From the NCBI GenBank assembly GCA_964007475.1, contig OZ023273.1:115801812-115865811 (forward strand): a stretch of DNA of 64,000 nt, in the 5' to 3' direction. Within the stretch, counting starts at the first letter, position 1, and every line of letters starts with the position of its first letter. The notes beneath the pieces were generated by a model. The model was given only the letters and a program-made list of their open reading frames with translations. It was not told the DNA's origin and searched no databases. The position numbers and the translations under genes were made by a program. Shown piece after piece: positions 24,170 to 36,431 of this stretch. This DNA comes from Hybos culiciformis. Lineage: Eukaryota; Arthropoda; Insecta; Diptera; Hybotidae.

Positions 24170-24310
24170 TCTAATCCTGAACCCATTTGGACGAAACCGT
24201 GCCATTGGAAATGTTATTTTCCGTAGATGATTTTATGCAATTTTTCCATGACATTTCGGCGCTGGACAAATTTTTGGTCTTTATTGAAACAACATTCTCG
24301 CCGGGATCGA
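24170..24310. other. Higher-GC island in AT-rich DNA
   Basis: About 140 bases of markedly more complex, GC-richer sequence, from CCTGAACCCATTTGGACG to CTCGCCGGGATCGACTTAG. One plus-strand frame is open for 44 codons between a TGA and a TAG but contains no domain I recognise, and no splice acceptor lies after the TGA. It may be a conserved regulatory element, a non-coding exon or a repeat remnant. Confidence 0.35.
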
Positions 24311-25451
24311 CTTAGTTATAATTATTCTGAAAATCAACTCTAAATAAATCCGTAGCTTTAACTTGTAAATAACAAAAAAAAGAATTTATTTTAATTTTTA
24401 TTTTGGCAGTGTTGGCGCCATTTCCTGTTGTCATATGCCGCATTTTATCTTTTGATAATATCATGTTATAGGATAGGTATTTAATAAAATAATGTGATAA
24501 CACTTAAATCTAATCATCATTATAGAATTTTGACAGATTCTAATTGATTTTTTTATATATCAAGTTAACCCGTTAATAACAAGTAACAACAAAAACTTAT
24601 AATAATATTGTAAGTTGTCGTCATTTTACGGACATTTTTTTTTTAATTTGTTAAATATTTATTTCGAATTGAATTTTTTTTTTTTCTCATAATCATTAAT
24701 TATTTTAATTTGGAATAATGATATTACACAAGCTGCAGTTCTAGTTTTTTTTCCTGCCCCTTTGTGATACTTAATTCTTATTTTTATCTCTATTTTATTT
24801 ATAACATAGTTTAATTGATAATATTATAAGTATTAATTATTTATAGCAGTAATTTAAAAAAAGAGAAAAATCGGTTAAGTAAAACTTTTCTCATTCAAAT
24901 TCAATAATACGGTCAAGGAGGTAGCCATTATTCAATTATTGGGTATATATATATAAAGAGGAAACCACGGTAACAATTATTAAGCCGTTGAATCATATTT
25001 TAATAATTGGTTTCTTTAATTTCGTATATTTTAGTTTAAAAATAACTTTATTAATAAATTAATGCTTTATTTTTCTTTATTATATATAAGATTCCCGTCA
25101 GAATTTACATAAATCCATTTATTTTGACTACACAAATAAAAGTATAGATTCAGAAGCTTCCAAACTTAATAAAATTTCTATTTAAAATACATATTAATTG
25201 ACGAAATAATATCAAAAGAAATATCAAATTTTATGTAAATTTTTTTACATAATATTTGCATAAAAAATACATTTTAACTTATACTTTTTTTTTTCCGAAG
25301 GTTGTGCTAAAATTTCATTCAAGATGTAAATTTCATTGAAAATCGAAAATATATAAAAACAAAAATATGTATTAAAAAAAAAAAAAAAAAGAACAAAAAC
25401 TTGTTATTGTTCCAAATAAAGTTAAAAATTCAGAAAAATATATAAAAACTA

Positions 25452-25457
25452 CACGTG
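25452..25457. promoter_or_regulatory. CACGTG E-box
   Basis: E-box in the context ACTACACGTGCCGCAATAAA. One of seven in the gene-free region; not part of a composite module. Function is unproven. Confidence 0.3.
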
Positions 25458-26679
25458 CCGCAATAAAAAAATTGATTTAAATTTTAAATTGGAAAATCTA
25501 GGAAAAAACAAAATAGTATGACAGAAAATAAGCATAAAATTCTATATCAACAAACCAATTAACTATTGTATTATATTGATACATATTTATGTATGTAATT
25601 ATCTTCTTTTTTAAATGTAGAACACTGTGTACATAACGTGTAGATAAATTAATAATTAATCTATGGGAAATATTTGTTTAATAATAATAAATTAAGATTT
25701 TTATTTTCGCGCTATTTTTATAATTATCATAAAATAATATAAATTTTTTTTTTGTAGGTTTGATGATATCAAATTGCTTCAGAAAATTTCACAAAATTAA
25801 AACGCTTTATCATGAAGATTGGCATAAGACTTCAATTACCCCTACTGAAATTGAAAATTTCAATTTTAAAACCGAAACGTAAAAGAAAAAAAAAGAAAGA
25901 AGGAATTGTCGCTTATCAAAGATGTGTAAATTATTAAAGTCAAAGCAAAGCAAGTAATGTGTATTTATTACAATCATGTTGATTGCATTGAAAATTGTTC
26001 GCTTGATTTGATTCTGAATGCTGAAAATGTTTAATTATTTAGACACCATAGGATTCAAACAATATCATGAAAAAAAAAATACATATTTTAGTTATGGTAA
26101 GAAGAAGAATTTTTTTTATTATATTATTATAATTTTTTTTTTTTGACCTTCTCTAAAGTGTATCATTGAAAAAGTGATTATCCTTTTGACAGAAATGCAA
26201 CGGAATGTTTAAACGAAATACGTATTCTCAATTATTTCGATCAGTATTGACTTAAAAACAATTCAATAAATTTAAAATCACATATTAATTCAATTTAAAT
26301 TAAACTGTAAATATTATGTTAATATTGTTATATTAATTTTATTTCCCATTTTCTTTATGCTTGCTTGAACGTTATTGAACCTGTAATACCTACGACGTGA
26401 TAATGTACATTGTTATTTCTACTACGTCTTTTCATACAATATTAATTACCCGGATTCTACTCGTGGTTTCAATTTTCAGTTTTAAAAGCTTCGCATAGGG
26501 AATTTATTCTGTCTGTTAGAATTTCCTATTTGCCTTATACATATAATATAGTGTATATCTAATTTATAGAAAAAGCTTAAGAATTAACATATTGTGATGC
26601 ATCTTAAAAAAGCTGGGAAAAAAAAATTATTATTATTTTTTTTCATTATTGTTAAATGAAAATTGCTTTGTAATATTTC

Positions 26680-26685
26680 CACGTG
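26680..26685. promoter_or_regulatory. CACGTG E-box
   Basis: E-box in the context TTTCCACGTGCAG, 0.5 kb from the composite module at 27178. Function is unproven. Confidence 0.3.
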
Positions 26686-27177
26686 CAGTTAATAGCTAAT
26701 TTTTTTTTTATAATACATAATGTTTTAATTTTAGCTTTTTTGCCTTTTAGAGCAAAAGAAGAAAAAAAAACAAAACTATAAGTACAATTTTTCTCCTAAA
26801 ATGCATTTGTATAAAAATTCTTCTGATTATTAGTGTAAACCCCTCCAAATTTATCTTTTTTTTATTTTCTTTTTGATCCACACAAATGCATTTTAGATAC
26901 ATTTTTTATTTAGTTTTTTTCTTCCGAGTATAGTGTATGCATTTATATTTAGTTTTTTGTACTTAAATTCTTTACAATGAAAGTTTTCTATTTTGTGGAA
27001 GCTTTTCGTTTTGAGTTGTATTAATGTGAAGTGCAACAACACACTAAGAAATTAATTTATATAAAATTGTTTTAAATAGGTGTAGGAGAAAGCAGCGAGT
27101 AGTGAACACCAACACTTTGGAAAATGCATTTTTATGATTTTGTTGGAAAAAAAATCATTGTACCTCGTGTTTTGCAT

Positions 27178-27217
27178 GAGGCAAAATGATAATTTTCGAC
27201 ATATTTAATGGCACGTG
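27178..27217 (-). promoter_or_regulatory. Composite motif plus nearby E-box (module 4)
   Basis: On the minus strand TGTCGAAAATT, then ATCATTT, then TGCCTC (27201-27178), preceded 10 bases upstream by an E-box GGCACGTGTAA (CACGTG 27212-27217). This matches the modules at 32753, 46702 and 47224, with one base less in the spacer. The E-box here lies on the GTCGAAAATT side rather than next to GCCTC. Confidence 0.4.
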
Positions 27218-27326
27218 TAATAGAATTTCGGTCAATGAACTTTTTATTTATTGATAAATATAAAAAAATTTCTTTTTTTTTTTTCCTTTAAATAAAATGT
27301 CATATAGAGAACACAGTGTTTGTGTG

Positions 27327-27364
27327 TATATTTATATATATAGATATATATATATATATATATA
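27327..27364. repeat. TA dinucleotide microsatellite
   Basis: Near-pure TA run with one GA interruption. No further feature. Confidence 0.85.
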
Positions 27365-30300
27365 CAGCCGGTCTCAGTCATACAATTTTTTTTTTTTTTT
27401 GTTTTATTTGAACATTTTTTGAAAATAAATTTTATACAAAAAAAAAATTAAAAATTTCAATTTTTATTTTTTTTATGCTATTTGTATTAAAAAAAAACAT
27501 ATTAAAAATTATATACAAAATAATATTCGGTTAACTAGAAAATTTGTATATTACACCAAAAATCATGTAAAGACGAAATAATGTAAAAAAAGAAAGAAAA
27601 AATAAATTTATACTTCTTGGTACTTTGCTGCACAATGACCTTAAATTTATCGCACAAATGTTGACAAAAAAAAAAGAAAAATTAAAAAAAACAAAAATTA
27701 AATGAATGAATAACAAATTAATTTATTTTAATTTTCTATATTATTTTTTTTTTACATAATGTATAATTTTTTTTATTATTATTATTTATAGCTCAATAAT
27801 GATTGATTGTCTTAAAATTTTTTATTTTTGAATCACCCTAATAAAAGGACTATCAAATTGATAGAAAACTATCCAGCTTTTGCATATAGAATCTTATACA
27901 TGTGTATACATGAAGGGTACTAAAATTATATTTTTAATTTAATTCTAATGAAAAGAAGAATATATGATTTTCATAAGAAAGTTTATGTTCGATCATAACT
28001 TATAAACTTATATTAAATAATTATACTGGAAATTACATAAATGCTGAAATACTACTCAAAGTTAAGTTCGAAAATACGAAGTCGTAGTAAAAGTTATAAA
28101 TTGTTTGACTTATTGTTTTTGTTATATTTTAACTATTTGTGTTCTAAATATGGATATGAAAGTTATTATTAGCCCAAATTCAGTCTTTCTAGCAATATTT
28201 TTTAATTATATGAACCTTCTTCTTTATTTTGTTAAAGAACCAATCTATAAAACGTTTAATTTTTGTTTTTTTTTTTTTCCATAATCAAATTTAATTTTAA
28301 AAACATATTTTTGAAATTCATTCGAGCATATACCTATTGTTTTTTTTTTTTTTAATAAAATTTTATATATATATTAAAATTCCAAATGCATAAGCAATAA
28401 AAAGAACAAAAAAAAAAAAGAAGACCTAACACATAATTATCAAATTCGTTACATTGACCAAACCGTGATGTGCATGATTCAAATGCATTTTTTGCAACCT
28501 GATCTTTATTTTAGTTAACATTATTTTCATTGTCTGCACAAATTCAAGAGAAATAAATTTTTGAAATTTTCTTTGTGATGTAACCAAACCCTTGAAAATT
28601 TATTTTTTTTTATTTATATATACGTATTTTTTTTTTCTTTTTATTATATGCATTCAAGTTTTTGGTTATATACTTTAAAAATTATTTTTATACTTGCAAA
28701 AAATATATATGTACTTATATAATTTTTTTTTTATTTTTGGCAATCAAAAAATAAATACCATGTAATGGTGTTTTTACATAAAATAAAATTTAATTTAATG
28801 TGAGGGATGATTTGGTTTTAACGGAAACAAGAGAAAGAAAGCCAAAAAAATGGATGATGATGAGTTGAATATACTTCAGTTAATATGCATTCTTTTTTTA
28901 TTTTTTTATTTTTCAACATTGGCTTCAGGGCGATAATGCAATTGAATTATAAAAAAAAAATAAAAAACTCACAAAATATAAAATATGTTTGTATACTTAT
29001 AAAAAAACAACAAAAACGAAAACCAAATAAAATTGTAAATTTGTTTGTTTTTCTTGGTGTTACAAAAACCGTATGGTATGGTGCATCATTTAAACCTAAA
29101 AATATTTCATTATCTGGGGACTTTAAGTCAATTTTTTTGATATAAATAAAAGATATAACATAGTAGTTAGTACAGAGTTTATTCAATTACTTAATGTTAG
29201 ATTAAAACCATTTTATGTATTAGATATGTAATTATAATTACAATATATAAAACTATATAAAACTATTGATTTTGTAGAAAAAAAAAAATTATTTCTAATA
29301 TTATTCTAGCTTAATTTATTTTAATTTTAAAAATCAAATTTATGACATTATCTATACAATTTGAAATAACATTTGACATTAATAGATAACAAAAATAAAT
29401 TTCTAACTCAATTTTTAAGCTTTAATCAATAAATTATATTAAATTACCTACTTAGAACTTACAATGTAAATTGTAAAAATGTTAAAAAAAATTTCAATTA
29501 ATTGAAATTACTCGGTCAAGTCAATCGCATAATGTAAACTTAAGCGTCAATATGTTATGTTTGTAGTTTATTTTATTATTCGAAAAAAACATTTTATTTG
29601 TATGTACATACATTGTATAAATACTAAGTTTTCTTTATCTATTATTATTTATTTATAAGTATCTTTATTTATTTATAAGTATCTTGATACAAAAAGACAA
29701 TGTAATACCTATATAGGGTTAGGGATAAACTTTTCCATTCATACTGCGTATTTGTAATTTTTCAGTGTTTTTTTTTTTTTTTTTCATTTCTTTAATAGAA
29801 TTTTGCAATATTGACGCGTGTGTTGGAGCAAAAGTTAATGGTTTTTAACAACTCTATTAATCCAAATATTTATTTAAAAATTTGTGAATTTTATTATCAA
29901 AATGTTATGCACATAAAAATAATAAGTAACCTACCTATAATATTTTCTTTCTTCTTTTTTTTTCAATTTTAATTACAAATTATTTACAATGTATAGTTGT
30001 TATTTTTTTTTCCAACAAGAAAAAATCATATTAAATAATTATAATAATAAAATAATAATAAAAAATAAAAAAAGAATAAATTCTGAATATGTTTGCAAAA
30101 AAATATTAATCATTACATTTTAATTTATTTTCCTATTTTAATGATCAATTTGTACTTGAAAAAAATTCTTATTATTTTTTTAATACCTATATGTAACATA
30201 TAAATGTGTTTTTAATTTTTTTGTTAGGTAAGGAAAATTTATTTATTTTTTTATTTAGTTGTTAAAATACTAAGTAAATATTTAGTTATTCGTTATGATG

Positions 30301-32752
30301 ACGAAATATGTGAAGAAAATGAAAATAAATAAAATAGCTAATATGTATTATATATGAATTTATTTTATTTATTTTATATAGGTAAAAATGTTATTTTCCA
30401 TGTGCAATCTAATATTATTTCATATTATGACAGAATCTTAATAAATTTCGAAATTGTTGTAACTAAGTAATATTATAAAAGATATTGTAAATTGTTTTTT
30501 TTTTTCATTTTTTAATTTATAAACTTAGAAAACATAGCTGTAATTTTAATACAGCAGTTAAAGATGATGTTATATGGAATAATTTTAAAGAAATTTGAAT
30601 TTGGAGAACTTTCAAGAGTTTTCACTTCGAAAAAGGGAAACAACGATTTTTGAATAGAAAAGTCAAAATTCCATTTCTCTGAAATAACTTTTTCGTAATC
30701 ACTGAGGCTCAAAAGAGTTTAAAGAACTAAATATTTTAAAATTAAATTCTTAATATATTTTTTGGTGGTCAAATTTTTTCAAAAGGCCTGTAAGCTGTAA
30801 GAACCTATTTATTTAAAATTCTAAAAATAAAAAAACCAGTTTTTTTTCAATGACTTAGGTCTGCGAAATTAAAACAAATTAAGCTTATCTCTCATGGAAT
30901 AAAAAATAATGTTAAATAATGTTAAAAAATAATGTTATTTTTTTTATTCTAATTATATAAATATGCAATAATAATAATCATAGTAGTATAATATATTATA
31001 TTAATTTAAGTTTGAAGAAAATGCGCATTTTCTAAAATATATATTTTTTGACTTCAAAATGTGACCAGTGTTGGTCATCCATTAAAATATGGAAATTTCC
31101 GTAACAAATGAAATAAATTTTTTCAATAATTGAATAATTTATAACATATATTCACCAATTCACCTGTATTATATTATGGATGTAGACATATAGAGTAATA
31201 TTGGATAAAGTCTGATAAATTATGAATGGAAACCTGCAACAAAGCTTGATATAAAAATAATACTATAAAAATTAAATTAGTTCAGAAAAATTAAATAATT
31301 TTAATTTGAAAATAAATGCAAATAAAAAATTGCGCAGCTTAATATAATTTTCTCAACTTCAATTCACAAAATGGATTTATTAAAAAAGGAAATTAGATCA
31401 TAACTATTTTATAAATTTTCTTAAAAATTTTATACAGTAAGAATCAAAATAAATCAATTATGGCATACGATACGAAATTCATAAATTTTTTTTATTTTTT
31501 TTCCACCCTTATCCATATTTTAGTTGCACTTATCTACAGAGAAAACGGCTGAAGAAATTATTAGTATATGTACTCGTAGATTTATTATAATCCTGAAAAG
31601 TCGTTTTATCCTTTTTTTATTTTTTTATTATTATTATTAAATTAAATGTATAGAAAAGATGCATAAAATGTCTGTATATATGTATACAAACATGCATAGT
31701 ATATAATAGTGAATTGCTTATATGTACTTTCAATTTCAATCCTTCTTTTTTTTTTCTTTAAAGCATGTCCCAAAATGATATCTAATAATATAAAGTTTTA
31801 TGCAAATCTACTGAAAAATATATAAATGTATTTTATATATACAGCAAAATAATTTTTCATATCCTTCCATTGGTAAAAATAGAAGTTTGAGGGCCTTCTT
31901 CCTTTATCCGGTTAAAGGAAAATAAATAAAAAAAAATTATAGGCACAAATATGTAAACATTGATCCAAATAAGTAAATCCAAGTTCACATCTACATAGAA
32001 AAATATATTTTGCAAGGCCAAAAAATTTAAAACATTATAAGTTGTTTAAAAATACACGTATATTTTTAATATACTGATGTAATGGAACCCTTTCGAATTA
32101 AGTGCCGAATTGGAATTAGAAATCAAATAACTTATATAATATATGACATTTTTTTAAAAAGAATATTCACATCTGGCAATATTATGTGTAATTTGTAGAT
32201 ACTATAACTTACCTACTATTTTTAGAGATACAAGAAAATGATAAATGCAATTCATGGACTCTACAGGAAGACCAAAAGTTATTTGAGTGCACCCTAACAT
32301 ATCCAAATTTTAAATTACCAAAATCGATTCGTAGTTCGAAGTCTCAAAAATTGTTTCGAAATTATATTGCTGTAGATATGATGGCCTACGTATTATTGAC
32401 GTACAAATTTTATTGTATATCAACAAAAACGATAAATTAAAAACAAATCAAAACATTTTTATTTTGAGTTAAATAATATTGAACATTATAATGTATTTCA
32501 AGTCTGGACGAAAAAAAAAAATTATGCATACATGCCTATTTGTAATAAGAAATTGTAAACACTTTATTTTTAAGAAAACATTAAAAATTAAATATTTTAC
32601 GTTTTTCCAAAAAATAAATAAAAAGCACGTAGAACATACAAAAATCTAGAAATTATTATTTGCAATATAATATTTAAATACATTTACATTTTTTCATACA
32701 ATACGCAAACATGATTTTTGCAAATGAAGAACTTTACGCTTGCCGGCAATTT

Positions 32753-32815
32753 GTTGAAAATTTGGTATTTTGCCTCATTTTGTGTCGAAAATTTAGAAAT
32801 TACCTCCACGTGGCC
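32753..32815 (+). promoter_or_regulatory. Tandem composite motif ending in a JHRE-like E-box (module 1)
   Basis: Two tandem copies 31 bases apart. The first reads GTTGAAAATTTGG, then TATTTTGCCTC; the second GTCGAAAATTTAGAAATTAC directly followed by CTCCACGTGGCC. CCTCCACGTG (E-box 32807-32812) is the arrangement I remember for the juvenile-hormone response element of insect Kr-h1 genes, bound by Met/Taiman. Module 2 at 46702 has the same pair of motifs in reverse orientation. It lies about 26 kb left of the Kr-h1 coding start. Regulatory function is inferred. Confidence 0.45.
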
Positions 32816-33089
32816 TTGTGAGTTTTTTTGCAATAAAATGTCTCGATTTATATATATGGAAAGCTTTTCATATTAACATACACATGCGATTTTTTTTATT
32901 TATTTTTTAATAAAGCGAGGGTAAAAAAAGTTTAAAGATTTGCTGTTAAAAGTTTACATGTCGCAGTTGTACTTTTTTAATTTTTTTTTTTAAGGAAAAA
33001 AATATTTTAGAGAACAACCATCACTCTCAATATATCATTCACAAATGTCTTTAAAATGATAATTAACTACTAGGATTTCCATATATATA

Positions 33090-33490
33090 AACATAAATCC
33101 TTATACCAATTTGCATTGAAATCCACTTTCAACCCCGCAGTTTGATTCTTTGTACACAATCGCGAGGCTAAACAGTTTCTTTAATCTACAACACAAATTT
33201 TCTGGGAAACTCAATTTTCTCGAATTCTTGGACTCATTCGGGACTAACAATTTTCTTTGCGAAAGTTTAATATATAAATAATGTTGATTTTTGGCCAATT
33301 GAGAGCTTCTATCTCCAGAGTCCGAACTCGTAGATTCTCATGCCTTAGCTTGGATGAAAGTACAAAATTATTACGCATATTTAATTTTGACATAAATACG
33401 ATGAAAATCGGCAGCTTATTTTAAGCATTTTAGTGCGCAATCGACAGAGACATACGGACAGACAGAAATATAGCCTTTTTTTTAATTTTT
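33090..33490. repeat. Probable decayed interspersed repeat
   Basis: About 400 bases of GC-richer complex sequence (for example CCAGAGTCCGAACTCGTAG and TTAGTGCGCAATCGACAGAG) ending in CATACGGACAGACAG, the reverse of the GTCTGTC runs seen at 22340. A 65-residue minus-strand frame inside has no recognisable domain. Ends and family are unknown. Confidence 0.3.
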
Positions 33491-34575
33491 GTTGGAAAAC
33501 AGTCGAATAAAGATAGTTCAATCAAGCCCAAAAAACATCAAGTAATTGTAAAATATATTTTTTTTTTTCGTTTTAAAAAAATTAGATTTGTTACAAATTA
33601 CAACTGACATAATGAGTTCTGTGTATAGTGAAAACTTTGTTGTGGAAATTTTAACGAGTCTTTTTTCAGAAAATTTGCTATAAAATATAATAATTTCGCA
33701 TTGAAATATATAAAAATGTTGAGAAGAATTTTGCACATTACGTTTACGACTACAATTATAGGTTTAATTTTTTATTTTTTTTTACTAATACTTTATTTTA
33801 TATTTATATATTTATTTTAAATGATTTTGGGGCTGTAAAATATCAATGTATATGTCTTTGAACCTCAACAAGAATTTTTTTGCTTTTAATAATATCAAAA
33901 AGTATATATCGTTTATTTTTTCTTTTTTTTCTTTTTTTATATTTTTTTTTTTAAACTTTTCAGTATAATTTTTCACAATTTTTATTCATTAAAACCGGTG
34001 ATGTGCTACGGAATCGTTATAAGCTTCGAATCGGAAAATTTTGTGTTTTTTTAATTTTTTTTTATACAAAAGTAATTTAGGAAGAAAATTAATTTATAAA
34101 ATAAAAATATAGTTTTTTTATTTTTAATAAATCTATGTATTTTTTCGTTTTTAAGTGTTTATATATTTTGAAAATTTATTTATATAAAAATATTTAAAAG
34201 AAAGCTAAATTTTTTATAATAATATTTAAAAAATATACTTTAATATTAATTAAAAAAAAAAAATTACAGATAAATAAAAGATATATATATCTTTAAAGAA
34301 AAAATATTTATATTCGCAAAAAAAGAAGAAAAAAAAAAATTTGACATTTTGTAAAAACAATACAAAGATACGAAAATAAAAAGCAATTTAGCAAAAAAAA
34401 AAAAAAGATTAAAATAAAAATAAATAAGTAAAAAAATTAATAATTTAATAAAATTGAATGAAAGTAGTAAAAATGAAAACAAGTATATAAAATAAGTGAA
34501 TTAGGTACACCTATAGTAGAAAAATAAACATGATTCAAAAATGAATTAAAAAATTAATAATTTTCAAAAATTTAA

Positions 34576-34648
34576 TAAAAGAAAATTATAAAAAGAAAAT
34601 TATAAAAAGAAAATTATAAAAAGAAAATTATAAAAAGAAAATTATAGA
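34576..34648. repeat. 14-bp tandem repeat
   Basis: About five copies of AAAAAGAAAATTAT in direct tandem, nearly identical. No further feature. Confidence 0.85.
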
Positions 34649-36158
34649 AAATCAACGGTAGGTTCTTTTTTTTACATATAACATATAATTTTCTTGACAT
34701 TTTTTACTTCTATTGATATTTTCTTGAACATGAATATTGTAAGAGAAGTTATGAAACGCAAATTATTGTATGTGGAATATAATCTTTTTTGTACATGTAC
34801 TTATTATTAATAATGGTCAAATAAAATATTAACGCGCATTTGGCATAACAAGATTCTGTAACTTTCAGATTAAGAATAATATTTTAGATTTATTAATTAC
34901 CAAAATTAGCTTTACTTTTAATGAAATTTTATTATTTTTTTGATTAATTTTACTCTTTTTTTTCAGCTTCAAAAAAACGATTTTGGCCTGTGATTTTGAA
35001 TTTAATATTCAATTAAAATTTTTAAAATATATAAAAATACCTATTTTAGTGAAAAAAAATATAAATATTTTGAAATAATTTTTGTAAAATTTGATAAATT
35101 TTTTTTTTTTAAATAATACTATAAGAAACTGGGAATAAAATAATACTTAAAATCATATAAAAAATTTAGAATAAAATGTTTAAAAACAAAAATTAAAAAA
35201 AAACTGCAATTAAGTTTTCCTTTTTTTTTTAATTTAATTTCTTAATTTATACATGAAGCTGGACTTATTTTACTACAGGGCGAATTCAGGTAAGAAATAT
35301 TTTTTATTTTCTTCTAAATGTTTTTAATAAAAACAAATTTTATAATTAATTAAATTTAGCATAAAATGGTAAAAGCTATAATTAAAATATTTTCTTTTAT
35401 GTTCGTTTATTTTATTAACCAAATAAGGTACTGAACCTAAAAGGTTATTTTATTGTTTTTTGCATATAAAAAATACATTGAATTCTACCTTTCGCACAGG
35501 ACGGAAAATTAATTAAAAAAAATAAAACTTGTTAAATTTTCAAGGCTTTTCTGGATGTTCACAAAATTTTCTGATATTATTCTATGTTAACAATTATTAA
35601 AAAATTCTTGTTATCTCCAGACTTTACCATTCTAGTTATCACAAAATATAAATAATTTTTTTTTTTTTTGCTCACAATCTCCAAAATAAGAAAGAATAAA
35701 AAATTATTAATTTTTTTTTTTAAATATTTTGTTTACTAATAATTTTTTTTTTTTGCGCTAAATTTAGTAATAAAATATTATATTTATTAAATATGTACAA
35801 TATTTTTATTTATAATAAAAATAAATTATATATTAACTGACCTTCTTAATGATTTTATACATTGAGGTATGTATATCTTGTATCAAAAAGGAAACACATT
35901 AGATAAGATTTATTTTTTGGTTTTTTTTTTGTAATTTTAATTTTTAAAGATACATATTATTTTAGAAAAAAAAAAAAAAAAAATTTATACGTCGTTCATG
36001 TACAATACAATGAAGATTATAAAATTTATAAGTTTGAACAAAAAATTTAATAAAAAAAAATTCTGATCGCGTCGAGCGGTTTCTGTCCGATCTTAGATCG
36101 TTCTAAAAAAAACTTGTGGTATTTTTTAACATATTGCATTGGATTATATAGAAAAATG

Positions 36159-36423
36159 CAGGGGCGGATTTACACATTTGCCGCCTTTAGGCACTATTAA
36201 AAAAATTTCGGAAAAAAACACATTAAAAAAGACATTTAACTTCAACATGACATAAAAAAATAGTTTAAGGGCTCTTAGCCTTTATCGATTCTAAAAAATT
36301 TTTTTACTATTTTTAAGTTCGAAAAAAAAATTTGAAGGAATTTTGATGGCCTAGGCAAGTTGCCGCATATTATTTGCCGCCCTAGGCAAGAGCCTAGTGT
36401 GTCTATTCGTAAATCCATCACTG
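36159..36423. mobile_element. 265-bp hAT-type MITE
   Basis: The left end CAGGGGCGGATTTACACA and right end (complement CAGTGATGGATTTACGAATA) are inverted. They are flanked by a perfect 8-bp duplication GAAAAATG (36151-36158 and 36424-36431). The GGCGGATTTAC start followed by GCCTAGGC-rich subterminal sequence is a common hAT design. No transposase remains. Confidence 0.88.
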
Positions 36424-36431
36424 GAAAAATG

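Larger units (their letters stand above)
20998..36150. other. 15 kb without a recognisable gene
   Basis: Long AT-rich stretch with no convincing exon. It contains probable decayed repeats (22320-22520 and 33090-33490), a higher-GC island (24170-24310), simple repeats (27327-27364, 34576-34648), four E-boxes and the composite GTCGAAAATTT/GCCTC modules at 27178 and 32753. Open frames of 60-90 residues here are low-complexity AT frames. It may be upstream or intronic DNA of Kr-h1. Confidence 0.4.
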
